Shown piece after piece: positions 19,174 through 29,641 of a stretch of 64,000 nt of DNA. Made by a program: the position numbers and the translations under genes. Where the stretch lies: contig NZ_WQDA01000005.1 of assembly GCF_013032855.1 (NCBI RefSeq), positions 310,001-374,000 on the forward strand, read 5' to 3'. Each line of letters begins with the position of its first letter. Position 1 is the first letter of the stretch. This DNA is from Ruegeria arenilitoris. Its GTDB lineage: Bacteria; Pseudomonadota; Alphaproteobacteria; Rhodobacterales; Rhodobacteraceae. The notes beneath the pieces were generated by a model. It searched no databases and had not been told where the DNA came from. It worked only from the letters and a program-made list of their open reading frames with translations.

Positions 19174-20841
19174 TTATCGCGCAAACTTCTTATGCTTCAA
19201 CCGCTTGGGCTCCAACGCGTCCGGTCCCAGGCGGCGCTTCTTGTCTTCTTCGTAGTCTTCGAAGTTGCCCTCGAACCATTCGACATGCGCATCACCTTCA
19301 AAGGCCAGGATGTGCGTACAGATCCGGTCGAGGAAGAAACGGTCGTGCGAGATGACCACGGCGCAGCCGGCGAAATCGACCAGCGCGTCTTCCAGCGCGC
19401 GCAGGGTTTCTACGTCCAGGTCGTTGGTCGGTTCGTCCAGCAGCAGGACGTTTCCGCCCTCTTTCAGCAGGCGGGCCATGTGGACGCGGTTGCGCTCACC
19501 TCCTGACAGCAGCGAGACCTTTTTCTGCTGGTCGCCGCCCTTGAAGTTGAAGGACGAGCAATAGGCGCGGGAATTTACCTGCGCGTCACCCAGTTGGATG
19601 ATCTCGGCGCCGCCGGTGATCGCCTCCCACACGGTGTCGTTGTCGTTGAGGTCGTCGCGCGACTGATCGACATAGGACAGTTGCACCGTGTCGCCGTATT
19701 CGATGGTGCCGGCATCGGGCTTTTCTTGGCCGGTGAGCATTTTGAACAGGGTCGATTTACCGGCGCCGTTGGGGCCGATCACACCGACGATGCCGCCCGG
19801 CGGCAGGCTGAAGGACAGGTTCTCGATCAGTTGCTTGTCGCCCATATGCTTGGCCAGCCCGTTGACCTCGATCACCTTGCTGCCCAGGCGCGGGCCGTTG
19901 GGGATGACGATCTGGGCGCGGGTCAGCTTCTCGCGCTCAGACTGTTCCGCCAGCTCGTTGTAGGCGTTGATACGGGCCTTGGATTTGGCCTGACGGGCCT
20001 TTTGACCCTGACGCATCCATTCCAATTCGCGTTGCAGGGTCTTCTGCTTGGATTTGTCCTCGCGGGCTTCCTGCTCAAGCCGCTTGGCCTTCTGCTCCAG
20101 CCACGAGGAATAGTTGCCCTCGTACGGGATGCCACGTCCGCGGTCCAACTCGAGGATCCAGCCGGTGATGTCATCCAGGAAGTAGCGGTCGTGGGTGACG
20201 ATCAGGATGGTGCCCTTGTAGTCGATCAGGTGCTGTTGCAGCCAGGCGATGGTCTCGGCGTCCAGGTGGTTGGTCGGTTCGTCCAAGAGCAGCATGTCAG
20301 GCGCTTCCAGCAGCAGCTTGCAGAGCGCCACGCGGCGTTTCTCACCGCCCGAGAGGTTGGCGATGTTAGCATCGTCCGGCGGGCAGCGCAGCGCTTCCAT
20401 CGACACGTCGATCTGGCTGTCGAGGTCCCACAGGTTTTCCGCGTCGATCGCGTCCTGCAGGGCGGTCATCTCTTCCATCAACTCGTCCGAGTAGTTCTCG
20501 GCGATCTCCATCGCGATTTCGTTGAAGCGGTCGACCTTGGCCTTTTTCTCGGCCACGCCCAGCATGACGTTTTCACGGACGGTCAGGGATTCGTCCAACT
20601 GAGGTTCCTGTGGCAGATAGCCGACCTTTGCGCCCTCGGCGGCCCACGCCTCGCCGGTGAAATCGGTATCGAGGCCGGCCATGATCTTCATCAGGGTCGA
20701 CTTACCGGCGCCGTTCACGCCGACGACACCGATCTTTACGCCGGGCAGAAAGCTCAGGTGAATGTTTTCAAAGCACTTCTTGCCACCGGGATAGGTCTTT
20801 GAGACACCCTGCATGTGGTAGACATATTGATAGGCGGCCAT
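19174..20841 (-). CDS. ettA: Energy-dependent translational throttle protein EttA
   Basis: This ABC-F ATPase of 555 aa has two nucleotide-binding domains: Walker A GVNGAGKST then GPNGAGKST, signatures LSGGEKRRVALC and LSGGERNRVHMA, and two LLLDEPTNHLD/LLLDEPTNDLD Walker B sequences. The linker holds the Arg/Lys-rich P-site tRNA interaction motif. EttA binds the ribosomal E site and gates entry into elongation according to the ATP/ADP ratio. There are no membrane segments. Length and linker match EttA rather than other ABC-F proteins. Confidence 0.95.
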   Translation of the reverse strand: MAAYQYVYHMQGVSKTYPGGKKCFENIHLSFLPGVKIGVVGVNGAGKSTLMKIMAGLDTDFTGEAWAAEGAKVGYLPQEPQLDESLTVRENVMLGVAEKKAKVDRFNEIAMEIAENYSDELMEEMTALQDAIDAENLWDLDSQIDVSMEALRCPPDDANIANLSGGEKRRVALCKLLLEAPDMLLLDEPTNHLDAETIAWLQQHLIDYKGTILIVTHDRYFLDDITGWILELDRGRGIPYEGNYSSWLEQKAKRLEQEAREDKSKQKTLQRELEWMRQGQKARQAKSKARINAYNELAEQSEREKLTRAQIVIPNGPRLGSKVIEVNGLAKHMGDKQLIENLSFSLPPGGIVGVIGPNGAGKSTLFKMLTGQEKPDAGTIEYGDTVQLSYVDQSRDDLNDNDTVWEAITGGAEIIQLGDAQVNSRAYCSSFNFKGGDQQKKVSLLSGGERNRVHMARLLKEGGNVLLLDEPTNDLDVETLRALEDALVDFAGCAVVISHDRFFLDRICTHILAFEGDAHVEWFEGNFEDYEEDKKRRLGPDALEPKRLKHKKFAR

Positions 20842-20977
20842 GTCGCGTCCTCTGGGTCGGGGAATTCAGGTTGACCCGCTTGATAGCCAAGCGGGACGGG
20901 CGGGGCAAGCTGGTGCTTTGGCGAATTTCTGGCTGGCCTTATGCGCCGGCCTGACCGGACTGGGAAGGATGCTGGGA

Positions 20978-21448
20978 ATGCCGGAACTTGCGCAATTGGT
21001 ATCAGGTTGGGCCAAGGCCGGGCGGATCGAATGGATCGGCGTCAGACCGGGGCGACGATTGGATATGATCGCACTGGGTCAGGCCATGATCCGGGAAGAT
21101 GGGGTTGAGGGCGATCGCAGTCGCTCGGGGAAGCGTGCGGTGACCCTGGTTCAGCACGAGCATCTTGCCGCGATCGGCAGCTATTTGGGGCAAGGTCCGG
21201 TCGCACCGGACGTGCTGCGGCGCAATCTGGTGGTTTCCGGCATCAATCTGGGCGCTCTCAAAGGGCGCGAGGTTCAGGTCGGCACCGCCATCTTGCGGAT
21301 CACGGTTATCTGCGCGCCTTGCAGCAGGATGGAAGAGGCGTTGGGCAACGGGGGGTACTCTGCCGTGCGTGGGCATGGCGGCTGGTGTGCCGAAGTGGTG
21401 CGATCGGGGGCGGTCGGTTTGGGCGATGCTGTGCAACCTGTTGATTGA
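20978..21448 (+). CDS. MOSC domain protein
   Basis: This 156-aa protein resembles the MOSC (molybdenum cofactor sulfurase C-terminal) domain: [34 protein letters not shown], and a conserved Cys in [14 protein letters not shown] domains handle sulfur for the molybdenum cofactor; members of YiiM/YuaD type act in N-hydroxylated base reduction. The ATG at 20978 has GGA 9 bases upstream; an ATG at 20969 is less well spaced. Its stop overlaps the possible TTG start (21445) of nadD. It is divergent from ettA. Confidence 0.78.
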   Translation: MPELAQLVSGWAKAGRIEWIGVRPGRRLDMIALGQAMIREDGVEGDRSRSGKRAVTLVQHEHLAAIGSYLGQGPVAPDVLRRNLVVSGINLGALKGREVQVGTAILRITVICAPCSRMEEALGNGGYSAVRGHGGWCAEVVRSGAVGLGDAVQPVD

Positions 21449-21480
21449 CAAGGCCGGCGAGTTCTGGACTACAGCAGGGG

Positions 21481-22083
21481 ATGTTGCGAAGCGCGATACC
21501 ATATGCGCGGCCCGGTCAGGTCGTGGGGCTGTTCGGGGGATCGTTCGATCCACCGCATCAGGGGCATGTGCACGTTACACTGGAGGCGATGAAGGCTTTT
21601 GGATTGGATCGGGTCTGGTGGTTGGTGTCGCCGGGGAACCCGCTGAAGGCTCGCGGCCCGGCTCCGATCGATCAGCGAGTTGAGGCCGCACGGTCCATCA
21701 TGCAGCATCCCAAGGTTGAGGTGACTGACATTGAGGATCTGACCGGCACCCGCGCCACGGCTGACACACTTGCTGCCTTGCGGCGGCTCTATCCGCAGGT
21801 TCGGTTCGTTTGGCTGATGGGGGCTGACAACCTGGCCCAGTTTCACAAATGGAAGGACTGGCGGTTGATCATGGACACCGTTCCTGTGGGCGTGGTGGCG
21901 CGCCCCGGAGATCGGATTTCGGCCCGCATGTCACCGGCGGCGCGTGTCTATGGCAAATACCGGATTGACGGAACGGCGCGGCATCTTTTGGGTCGGGCCG
22001 ATGCACCGGCCTGGTGTTTCGTGAACGTGCCGATGGTCGATGTCAGCTCGACTCAGATACGCTCCAAAGGCGGCTGGACCTGA
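21481..22083 (+). CDS. nadD: Nicotinate-nucleotide adenylyltransferase
   Basis: NadD adenylates nicotinate mononucleotide in NAD synthesis, the step before NadE. The protein of about 200 aa has the nucleotidyltransferase motif [11 protein letters not shown] and the C-terminal ISSTxIR-type motif VSSTQIRS. I chose the ATG at 21481; a TTG at 21445 that overlaps the MOSC stop would add 12 residues. In many genomes nadD follows obg/proAB; here it follows the MOSC gene and precedes the PBP4-type gene. Confidence 0.92.
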   Translation: MLRSAIPYARPGQVVGLFGGSFDPPHQGHVHVTLEAMKAFGLDRVWWLVSPGNPLKARGPAPIDQRVEAARSIMQHPKVEVTDIEDLTGTRATADTLAALRRLYPQVRFVWLMGADNLAQFHKWKDWRLIMDTVPVGVVARPGDRISARMSPAARVYGKYRIDGTARHLLGRADAPAWCFVNVPMVDVSSTQIRSKGGWT

Positions 22084-22167
22084 CAGGTGTTGCCTGAACA
22101 GCCCCGATGGGCACATAATTCAGGTGCATGGTTGTTTGCCTGTGATCTCTGGGATTTTATTTGACCC

Positions 22168-23646
22168 ATGACTGATCGTATTTCGAGACGTTTCTTTCTG
22201 GCCGGCGCCGGTTCGCTTCTGATCCCCACCGCGGGCCTTGCCGGGGCGCCAACGGTCTCATTGCGGCCTGTTGCCCGTGGCGCCGAGTTGAGCGGTGCCG
22301 AACGCATCATTCAGGCGGCGCGATTGAACGGCGAAGTGGTCTTCGCTGTGGCCGACGTAAAAACCGGCGCGCAACTGGAGGAATTCGGCGGGGCCCGCGG
22401 CTTGCCGCCGGCCAGCGTCGCCAAAGCCCTGACCGCGCTTTACGCGCTGGACGTTCTGGGGCCGGACCATCGGTTCGAAACAAAGCTGATCGCAGATGGT
22501 CCGATTGAAAACGGGATCCTCAAGGGTGATCTGATACTGGTCGGAGGCGCCGATCCGGTATTGGATACCGATGCTCTGGCCATGATGGCCGCCAACCTGC
22601 GCAAGGCCGGACTGACCGAGGTTCGGGGGGCGTTCAAAGTGTACAGCGGCGCATTGCCCTTTGTATTCAGCATAGACCCCGGTCAGCCTGATCATGTGGG
22701 CTATAGCCCTGCGATCAGTGGAATTTCCCTGAACTTCAACCGCGTGCATTTCGAGTGGAAACGCCAAGGGTCCAGCTATGACGTGACCATGGACGCACGC
22801 AGTGCCAGTTATACGCCGTCGGTGGACATGGCCGCGATGCGGATCGAAAATCGCAACCTTCCGGTCTACAGCTATCAACCCAGCGCGCGGCAGGACCGCT
22901 GGACAGTTGCCAAGGGCGCGCTGGGCAGCGGCGGCGCCAGGTGGTTGCCCGTGCGCAAACCGGGTTTGTATGCCGGGGATGTGTTCCGCACTCTGGCCCG
23001 GGTGAACGGCATCGTCCTGGGGCGGGTTCAAGTCACACGCGAGGCCCCCAGCGGCACCGTTCTGGTCACGCATCAGAGCGATGAACTGACCAGCATAGTG
23101 AAAGGGATGCTGAAATATTCGACCAACCTCACGGCCGAGATGGTGGGGCTGGCTGCGACCGTCGCGCGGGGTAGGCGGCCGCAAACACTGGCAGAGTCCG
23201 CGGATGAGATGAATCGCTGGTCGGCTCAGACCTATGGCGCGTCCGGTATTGCTATGGTGGATCATTCCGGATTGGGCGATGCTTCGCGAATGGTGCCGTC
23301 TGGCCTGGTCAAAGTTCTGGTGGCCGCTCAGCAACATGAAACGCTGCGACATCTGTTGAAGCCGTTTACCCTGACCGACGCCAAAGGCCAGCGGATCCAA
23401 GGGCACCCGATCAAGGTCGACGCCAAGACCGGAACCCTGAACTTTGTATCTGGCTTGGGCGGGTATCTGACCACCGCCGAAGGATCCGAGTTGGCCTTTG
23501 CGATATTCACTGCCGATCTTCCGCATCGGGCGACCATCGCGCGTGAAAGCCGCGAACGCCCTGAAGGCGCGCGCAGCTGGAATCGCAGGTCTCGCAAACT
23601 GCAGCAGGCCCTCATCGAACGCTGGGGCGCGCTTTATGGCAGCTGA
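22168..23646 (+). CDS. dacB: D-alanyl-D-alanine carboxypeptidase/endopeptidase (PBP4, S13 family)
   Basis: This 492-aa protein has a Tat-type signal (SRRFFLAGAG). The S13 active-site motifs are SVAK (Ser83-Lys86), HSGLGDASRM near residue 370, and KTG in DAKTGTLNF near 422. PBP4-type enzymes remove terminal D-Ala and cut crosslinks in peptidoglycan in the periplasm. The length is normal for the family. The large insertion domain between motifs one and two is present. It lies 84 bases after nadD on the same strand. Confidence 0.92.
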   Translation: MTDRISRRFFLAGAGSLLIPTAGLAGAPTVSLRPVARGAELSGAERIIQAARLNGEVVFAVADVKTGAQLEEFGGARGLPPASVAKALTALYALDVLGPDHRFETKLIADGPIENGILKGDLILVGGADPVLDTDALAMMAANLRKAGLTEVRGAFKVYSGALPFVFSIDPGQPDHVGYSPAISGISLNFNRVHFEWKRQGSSYDVTMDARSASYTPSVDMAAMRIENRNLPVYSYQPSARQDRWTVAKGALGSGGARWLPVRKPGLYAGDVFRTLARVNGIVLGRVQVTREAPSGTVLVTHQSDELTSIVKGMLKYSTNLTAEMVGLAATVARGRRPQTLAESADEMNRWSAQTYGASGIAMVDHSGLGDASRMVPSGLVKVLVAAQQHETLRHLLKPFTLTDAKGQRIQGHPIKVDAKTGTLNFVSGLGGYLTTAEGSELAFAIFTADLPHRATIARESRERPEGARSWNRRSRKLQQALIERWGALYGS

Positions 23647-23652
23647 AACCGA

Positions 23653-24075
23653 TCAGACGGTGTGACGCGCCCGTGCGCCGCGCTCGATCGCTGCGGCGTG
23701 CAGCCGATCGATCTCCAACTCATACCGGATCTCTTCCAGCAGCCGCAGTTCGGTTTCGGCCAGCGAGCCGTCGGCGGCGGCGACATCGCAGGCCAGAGCA
23801 TAGGCCGTTTCGTTCAACCGCTCAGGCAGGTTGTCCCGGATCAGACCAAACAGTGCGTCCAGACCATCTTCCTGCTCGAACAGATCAAACACGATCTGCG
23901 AAACCCGGCGCATACGGTCGATATCGTAGTCGGCAAACACAGGCAGCATATTCACGGCTGTCTCGATCTTGACCAGTTCGACGGTGCGGATGTTCTCGTC
24001 CGAGGCTGAGACGGCCACCATGATCGCCACAAGGCAATCCTGCGGCGACATCGGGTGGGAAACGGGTTGGGTCAT
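23653..24075 (-). CDS. TerB-like tellurite resistance family protein
   Basis: This 140-aa helical cytosolic protein matches the TerB fold: MSPQDCLVAIMVAVSASDENI near the N-terminus and CDVAAADGSLAETELRLLEEI near the C-terminus, both carrying the paired acidic residues that bind a metal ion in the family. No other ter gene is nearby, so tellurite resistance itself is not implied; stand-alone TerB proteins are common in Rhodobacteraceae and their function is unclear. It is convergent with the PBP4-type gene. Confidence 0.8.
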   Translation of the reverse strand: MTQPVSHPMSPQDCLVAIMVAVSASDENIRTVELVKIETAVNMLPVFADYDIDRMRRVSQIVFDLFEQEDGLDALFGLIRDNLPERLNETAYALACDVAAADGSLAETELRLLEEIRYELEIDRLHAAAIERGARARHTV

Positions 24076-24340
24076 GGGAACGTCCTGCGATTGGTATCGT
24101 GCCGCACGTTATTGAGGTGTGGCAAAGGGTTCAATATCTTGTTTTCCAATACATACCGATGTCTGCTTGTGCCCTGATCAGATTTTGCCGTGTTCCTGGT
24201 CACGAGCAACCGTCTGAAATCGTAGCAGGGGCGGCGTTTCTCGCCTGTGGTCATTGACTCACGCTGCATCTGCACAATAGGAGATGCCGGTCGGTCGCAT
24301 TGAGCGACCCTCGCTGATTTCCCGATGGAGAACGAACGAA

Positions 24341-25915
24341 ATGTCTGAACTGCGTGAAACCGCCATGACGTCAAAGGCCTGGCCTTTCGAAGAGGCGCGC
24401 CGGTTGCTCAAACGCTATCAGAAGTCTCCACCGGAGAAGGGCTTCGTTCTGTTCGAAACGGGATATGGCCCGTCGGGCCTGCCGCATATCGGCACTTTCG
24501 GTGAGGTGGCACGGACCACGATGATCAAGCGCGCCTTCGAGGCCCTGTCGGACATTCCCACCAAGCTGATCTGCTTTTCGGATGATCTGGACGGAATGCG
24601 CAAGGTCCCCAGCAACGTGCCGAACCCCGAGGCCCTTGAAGCCTATCTGCAGCAGCCGCTGACTTCGGTCCCTGATCCGTTCGGCGAGTATCCCAGCTTT
24701 GGTGAACACAACAACGCCATGCTGCGTCGGTTCCTTGATACGTTCGGGTTCGAATACGAGTTCTATTCGGCGCGCGACTTTTATCGTTCGGGTCAGTTCG
24801 ACGAAATCCTGAAGCGTGCAGTCGAACGTTATGACGACATCATGGCCATCATGCTGAAAAGCCTGCGCGAGGAGCGTCAGCAGACCTATTCGATCTTCCT
24901 GCCGATCCATCCGGAAACGGGCCGGGTTCTTTATGTGCCGATGAGAAAGGTGTGCGCCGAGACCTACACCGTCACCTTCGATGATGAAGATGGCAAGGAG
25001 TGGACGCTGCCCGTGACCGGCGGCAATGTGAAGTTGCAGTGGAAGCCGGATTTCGGGGCGCGCTGGGCGGCGTTGGGCGTCGACTTCGAGATGTATGGCA
25101 AGGAACATGCGACCAACGAAAAGATCTATGACGCGATCTGCCGGGCGCTGGGCGGCCGTGCGCCCGAGCATTTCTCGTATGAGCTGTTCCTCGATGAAAA
25201 CGGGCAGAAAATCTCGAAGTCGTCCGGAAACGGTGTTTCAATCGACGAGTGGCTGACCTATGCGCCGACCGAGAGTCTGGCCTATTTCATGTATCAAAAG
25301 CCGAAGACGGCAAAGCGGATGCATTTTGACGTCATCCCCAAGGCGTATGATGAATACCATCAGCAGTTGCGTGCCTACCCCGGGCAGGACCTGAAGGCTC
25401 AGTTGAACAACCCGGTCTGGCACATTCACGGCGGTGACGTGCCGGAATCGACGTTGATCGTTCCCTTTGCAATGCTGTTGAACCTCGCGTCGGTTTCAGG
25501 TGCCGAGGACAAAGAGACGCTATGGGGCTTCATCCGCCGCTATGCGCCCGAAGCCACGGCCGAAAGCCACCCGGACCTCGACAAGGCTGCCGGTTTTGCA
25601 GTGCGCTACTTCAACGACTTCGTGAAGCCGACCCGCAAGCATCGGGCGCCGACGGAGCAAGAGCGCGAGGCGCTTGAAGCCCTGAAGTCGGCGCTTGAAG
25701 CCTATGACGGTCCGGTCGAGGACGAAGCTCTGCAATCTGTGGTCTATTCCATCGGCCGTGAGCGCTTTGACCCGATGCGCGGCTGGTTCACAGCCCTTTA
25801 TGAGGTGTTGTTGGGCGCCAGCCAAGGCCCTCGGTTCGGCGGGTTCATCGCCCTTTATGGCGTCCCCGAAACGATTGCACTGATCGACAAGGCCGTGGCC
25901 GGAGACCTGGTCTGA
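24341..25915 (+). CDS. lysS: Lysyl-tRNA synthetase, class I
   Basis: This is the archaeal-type class I LysRS, 524 aa, not the class II enzyme of most bacteria. It has [14 protein letters not shown] (HIGH variant HIGT) and KISKS in [11 protein letters not shown], with the zinc-free alpha-helix cage C-terminal domain. Class I LysRS is found in Rhodobacterales, Rickettsiales and spirochaetes. The ATG at 24341 has GGAG 11 bases upstream; a second ATG at 24365 is possible. The 265 bases upstream contain nothing I can identify besides a presumed promoter. Confidence 0.95.
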   Translation: MSELRETAMTSKAWPFEEARRLLKRYQKSPPEKGFVLFETGYGPSGLPHIGTFGEVARTTMIKRAFEALSDIPTKLICFSDDLDGMRKVPSNVPNPEALEAYLQQPLTSVPDPFGEYPSFGEHNNAMLRRFLDTFGFEYEFYSARDFYRSGQFDEILKRAVERYDDIMAIMLKSLREERQQTYSIFLPIHPETGRVLYVPMRKVCAETYTVTFDDEDGKEWTLPVTGGNVKLQWKPDFGARWAALGVDFEMYGKEHATNEKIYDAICRALGGRAPEHFSYELFLDENGQKISKSSGNGVSIDEWLTYAPTESLAYFMYQKPKTAKRMHFDVIPKAYDEYHQQLRAYPGQDLKAQLNNPVWHIHGGDVPESTLIVPFAMLLNLASVSGAEDKETLWGFIRRYAPEATAESHPDLDKAAGFAVRYFNDFVKPTRKHRAPTEQEREALEALKSALEAYDGPVEDEALQSVVYSIGRERFDPMRGWFTALYEVLLGASQGPRFGGFIALYGVPETIALIDKAVAGDLV

Positions 25916-25963
25916 TTTGACCACATACTGCATGGGGCTACCTTTCCGGCAGGAGGTGGTCCC

Positions 25964-26365
25964 ATGCGTCGACTTTTGCTTGCAGTTTCCCTGAGCGCCG
26001 GTCTGGCAACAGCCGCAGTTGCCCAAAGTGGCGACATCGAAGCCAATATTGCTGCGCAGATTGAAGCCTTCAAGGCCGATGACTTCGCCACGGCCTTCAC
26101 CTTCGCCAGCCCCAACATCCAGACAATGTTCCGCACGCCCGAGAATTTTGGCGCGATGGTGCGCAACGGCTATCCAATGGTCTGGCGCCCAGCTGAGATC
26201 CGATTTCTGGAATTGCGGCAGATTTCCGGGTTCTGGTGGCAGAAAGTGATGGTGGTGGATGCGAACGGCCGGGTCCACATCCTGGACTATCAGATGGTCC
26301 AGCTGGAAAACGGCTGGAAGATCAACGGGGTGCAGCTGCTTGGCAACTCCGACCCATCCGCCTGA
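25964..26365 (+). CDS. Exported DUF4864 protein
   Basis: This 133-aa protein has a Sec signal (residues 1-20, MRRLLLAVSLSAG, cleavage near VAQSG) and then the DUF4864 pattern: IxAQIEAFKADDFATAFTFASP, GYPMVWRP, and YQMVQLENGWKINGV. The last segment resembles an NTF2-like cone fold. No catalytic residue is apparent. An AGGAGG ribosome site lies before the ATG. It follows lysS by 48 bases and may share its transcript. Confidence 0.85.
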   Translation: MRRLLLAVSLSAGLATAAVAQSGDIEANIAAQIEAFKADDFATAFTFASPNIQTMFRTPENFGAMVRNGYPMVWRPAEIRFLELRQISGFWWQKVMVVDANGRVHILDYQMVQLENGWKINGVQLLGNSDPSA

Positions 26366-26507
26366 CGCAACACCCACCGTCACGATGATATGAGCGACGG
26401 TTAATCCCTTTTCGATACTCAGACCAGCGTGTCCGGGCGGCTTCCGGATCCGGAATTTGGCATGCGCCATAGCCTGAAGAGTGGGCGCGTTTGGGAAAGG
26501 GTATTCA

Positions 26508-28793
26508 ATGAACAAGGCAATCACCGACGGCATCGTTTTCACGCTGCCGCAATTCGCGAATGGTCTGGATGTTTGGTCCAGCGGCGACGGCACTCCGGGC
26601 TCACCGACCTATGACGGATCGGGAACGGGAGTGTTCGTGCCTGCAGATGCGGAGTTTGGCGGTTGTCTTGAGATACTGAAGGTCAATGCCACGCAGCAAC
26701 TGCGGTACATGGGGCAGACGCCGATTCTGCCGGGCTGCTATTTGCAGATCAAGGCGCGGGTCAAAGCGATCAGCGGGCCATTGCCGCAGGTCCGGATCGC
26801 TGGATGGGCCGGAGGGGCCGGCGACGTGCACCTTTCCGGACTGACCGAACAGGGCCCGGCCATTCAGCTGTCGGCCTATGGCGTGGTGCACGAGGTCACC
26901 GCCATCGTCGGGATTGGACAGCGGCCGGGCGTGGACATGTCTTGGGGCATTTCGGCGCTATACGGGCATTTCGGCCTCGATATCGAGGGGGCAAACGGCG
27001 CGCTCGTTCGGATCGATGATATCGAAATTACCGATGTCACCGGGATCTTCTTGCGCGACATGATCAGCCTTGTGGACGTGCGGGACTATGGCGCGTTAGG
27101 AGATGGTGTGGCCGACGACTCGGCCGCGTTCGAGGCGGCAGACCAAGCCGCGGGAGGTCGCCGCATCTATGTGCCGCAGGGAACCTACCACCTGGCACAG
27201 GATGTTGGGCTGGACGCGGAGGTCGACTTTGAGGGCACGGTCACGATGCCTGATGACAAGATGCTTCTTATGACCAAGAATTTCGATCTGCCGACTTACA
27301 TCTCCGCCTTCGGCGATGAAGCCCTGGCCTTCAAAAAGGCGTTTCAGGCGCTGTTGAACAACTCGGATCATGAATCGCTGGACCTGGGCGGCCGCAAGAT
27401 CTCGGTGTCCGAGCCGATCGACATGCAGGCCGCCGTGCCCAATCGCGGCAGCTACTCCACTCGCCGCGTGATCCGCAACGGGCAGTTCGACGTCAAGAGC
27501 AGCGCCTCATGGGACACCGAGACCTTTACCTCTGTCGCAACATACGACCCGGCGGATCCCTACAAGTTGTCCGGTGTGGCCAACGTGGCCAATATCCCGG
27601 TCGGGTCGTTGGTTCAGGGCAGCGGCGTTGGACGTGAGATCTATGTTCGGTCCAAGGATGAAGGTGCCGGTGAGATCACCTTGAACGCACCCATCTACGA
27701 TGCGGCTGGCACGCAGACATTCACGTTCGTTGCTTTCAAGTACCTGTTGGATTTCTCGGGCTTCAGTGCGCTCCAGAAATTCGCCATGGAAGACATCGAG
27801 ATTCAATGCAACGGGCGCTGCAGCGCGATCCGCCTGTCGCCGGGCGGGAACACGTTCGTTTTGAAGAACTGCTTTGTCAGCCGTCCGTTGGATCGCGGCA
27901 TCACTTCAATCGGGGTGGGGTGCCAGGGCATGTTGATCGACGGTTGCCAGTTCCTGTCCAGTGAAGAGTCTCTGGACGTGCCCGACCGCAGTTCGATTGC
28001 CATCAACGCCAATGCCAACGACGTCAAGCTGCGCCACAACCGCGCCGTTCGTTTCCACCACTTCGCGGTTCTGGGCGGAGACAACAACCTGGTTCTGGGC
28101 AACCACTTCTTTCAGGGCGACAGCGTGCCGAACGGTGTGCGCAATGCGGGTTTGGTGATGATCGGGGCCTACAACAGTTCTTCGATCGCCGACAATTATA
28201 TCGACAACTGTTTCATCGAGTGGAGCAATGAGCGCGATGCCGAACCCGACTACACCTCGGGCTATTCCTTCAGCGCCATGAGCATCACCGACAACATCTT
28301 CTATTTAAGTGACGTTGCCCCGTGGTTCGCCTATATCGTCGTGCGCCCGCATGGCGTCGGGCATTTTTTGAACGGAATGACGGTCACGGGCAACAAGTTC
28401 CGAACGGCGAACGGGTCAATCGACCGCGTGGACAAGGTTGATACAACTTTTGCCGATCTGAATCCTGATCGGCATGTGAATGTCACGTTCGCAGACAACA
28501 CGTATCACAACGTGACACTCAAGACCGCGAACCCGCTGCGGGTCCGACACGAACAGAATACGGCGGCCTCTGCCTGGACGGTGGACTCGAATGGTGCATT
28601 CCCCTTTGGTGGGCAGGCCCGCAGCTGTGACAGCGTCGTCGTGCTGGACGGGCTGAGAACCGCCTTTGGAACTCTGCGCTATACGGCCCCCTATGTTCAG
28701 TTGCAGCAAGGGACGAAACAGGACCAGATCAAGTTGCGTTGGTCCGAGGCCTTGAGTGGTGAAGTTTCGGTGATCATGCGGATCGAGGTCTGA
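26508..28793 (+). CDS. Right-handed beta-helix protein, GH28/pectate-lyase-3-like
   Basis: The 761-aa protein has an N-terminal beta-rich region to about residue 190, then VRDYGALGDGVADDSAAFEAA, the pectate_lyase_3/GH28-related start signature found in phage tail spikes. From 330 to 650 there are recurring NxxxxxN coils of a parallel beta helix (VLKNCFVS, MLIDGCQF, MSITDNIF, MTVTGNKF), and a C-terminal beta domain follows. There is no signal peptide, which fits a spike or glycan-binding role rather than a Sec-exported enzyme. The ATG at 26508 follows AAAGGG. The genes around it are unrelated to polysaccharide pathways. Confidence 0.75.
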   Translation: MNKAITDGIVFTLPQFANGLDVWSSGDGTPGSPTYDGSGTGVFVPADAEFGGCLEILKVNATQQLRYMGQTPILPGCYLQIKARVKAISGPLPQVRIAGWAGGAGDVHLSGLTEQGPAIQLSAYGVVHEVTAIVGIGQRPGVDMSWGISALYGHFGLDIEGANGALVRIDDIEITDVTGIFLRDMISLVDVRDYGALGDGVADDSAAFEAADQAAGGRRIYVPQGTYHLAQDVGLDAEVDFEGTVTMPDDKMLLMTKNFDLPTYISAFGDEALAFKKAFQALLNNSDHESLDLGGRKISVSEPIDMQAAVPNRGSYSTRRVIRNGQFDVKSSASWDTETFTSVATYDPADPYKLSGVANVANIPVGSLVQGSGVGREIYVRSKDEGAGEITLNAPIYDAAGTQTFTFVAFKYLLDFSGFSALQKFAMEDIEIQCNGRCSAIRLSPGGNTFVLKNCFVSRPLDRGITSIGVGCQGMLIDGCQFLSSEESLDVPDRSSIAINANANDVKLRHNRAVRFHHFAVLGGDNNLVLGNHFFQGDSVPNGVRNAGLVMIGAYNSSSIADNYIDNCFIEWSNERDAEPDYTSGYSFSAMSITDNIFYLSDVAPWFAYIVVRPHGVGHFLNGMTVTGNKFRTANGSIDRVDKVDTTFADLNPDRHVNVTFADNTYHNVTLKTANPLRVRHEQNTAASAWTVDSNGAFPFGGQARSCDSVVVLDGLRTAFGTLRYTAPYVQLQQGTKQDQIKLRWSEALSGEVSVIMRIEV

Positions 28794-28836
28794 TCCGTGT
28801 CGGCCGGTCGCTTTTGGGGCGGCCGGCGCGCAGCAT

Positions 28837-29502
28837 TCAGAACTTGCGCCACAGCGCGAATCTCAGGCCTGGCCTGTCCCGGGCGGCGTTGCGCTCGACC
28901 CCGATTATCCAGGTGTTGGGGCCGCTTTCGGATCGAAACATCGCCGAGGGTCGCGCGCTCCAATAGAGCGGGCGGCCAGGTACATAGGACGTTTCGATCT
29001 GGAGCAGGGGATTGACCCGACGGTGCGACGACAAACCCACTGTCAGGTCCAGTTTTCGGATCAGAGCGTCATGGCTTCGGTACTCCAGCGCGGCATCAGC
29101 CGCCAGCCAGCCACTGCCATATCGGGCCTGAAATCCTTTGCCCCAAGACAGGGTTGCCTTGTACATCGCCCATGCGCGGGTTTCACGGTGATGCGCGCCG
29201 ACACCCAACTCGGCCGCCAGACGCCCACCGTTGGAAAATTCGGCAACCGGTAGGCGCGCAAACACCACGGCGTGACCGTAGAGTTCTTGATGCTCTTCCG
29301 CGTCCAAACCCAGCGTCAGATTTGGGCGCATTCCCCATTCCCCATAGAGCGAGGACTTGAAGCGGATGCCCTTCCCGGGCTCGGAAAACGCCGTCAGGGC
29401 CAACGATGTGAACGAGGCGCCTTCTTCACGAAGCCATGCCCCGGCCAAGGCCGGAGTCGAAAACACAAGACTTGCACACAGGAAGGCGATCAGGCGGTCC
29501 AT
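28837..29502 (-). CDS. Exported outer-membrane-like protein
   Basis: This 221-aa protein starts with a signal peptide (MDRLIAFLCASLVFSTPALAG). The rest alternates hydrophobic and polar residues with many aromatic ends, as in an outer-membrane beta barrel, and closes with LRFALWRKF, ending in Phe as barrel proteins do. I do not recognise a named family. It is convergent with the beta-helix gene. Function is unknown; a small porin-like or solvent-exposed barrel is my best guess. Confidence 0.7.
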   Translation of the reverse strand: MDRLIAFLCASLVFSTPALAGAWLREEGASFTSLALTAFSEPGKGIRFKSSLYGEWGMRPNLTLGLDAEEHQELYGHAVVFARLPVAEFSNGGRLAAELGVGAHHRETRAWAMYKATLSWGKGFQARYGSGWLAADAALEYRSHDALIRKLDLTVGLSSHRRVNPLLQIETSYVPGRPLYWSARPSAMFRSESGPNTWIIGVERNAARDRPGLRFALWRKF

Positions 29503-29641
29503 TTGCGCAGGATCATCAACCTTGGTTAACGGAAGGTTAGCGCTCGGTTCATTTTTCGGAAACTTTTTCGCGCCAGTTCAACGAAAGGCAAGACGTTTGA
29601 AAAACCTGTGCTAGGCTTGGGTAAGACAAGGGAGATGACCG

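Noticed and set aside
19594..20802. 402-codon plus-strand frame opposite ettA
   Set aside because: Antisense shadow; composition follows ettA codons and no domain is visible.
24048..24110. GGAAC followed by CGTT near the TerB-like gene
   Set aside because: The spacer is about 24 bases, outside the 16-17 range of EcfG promoters, and it points away from the start of that gene.
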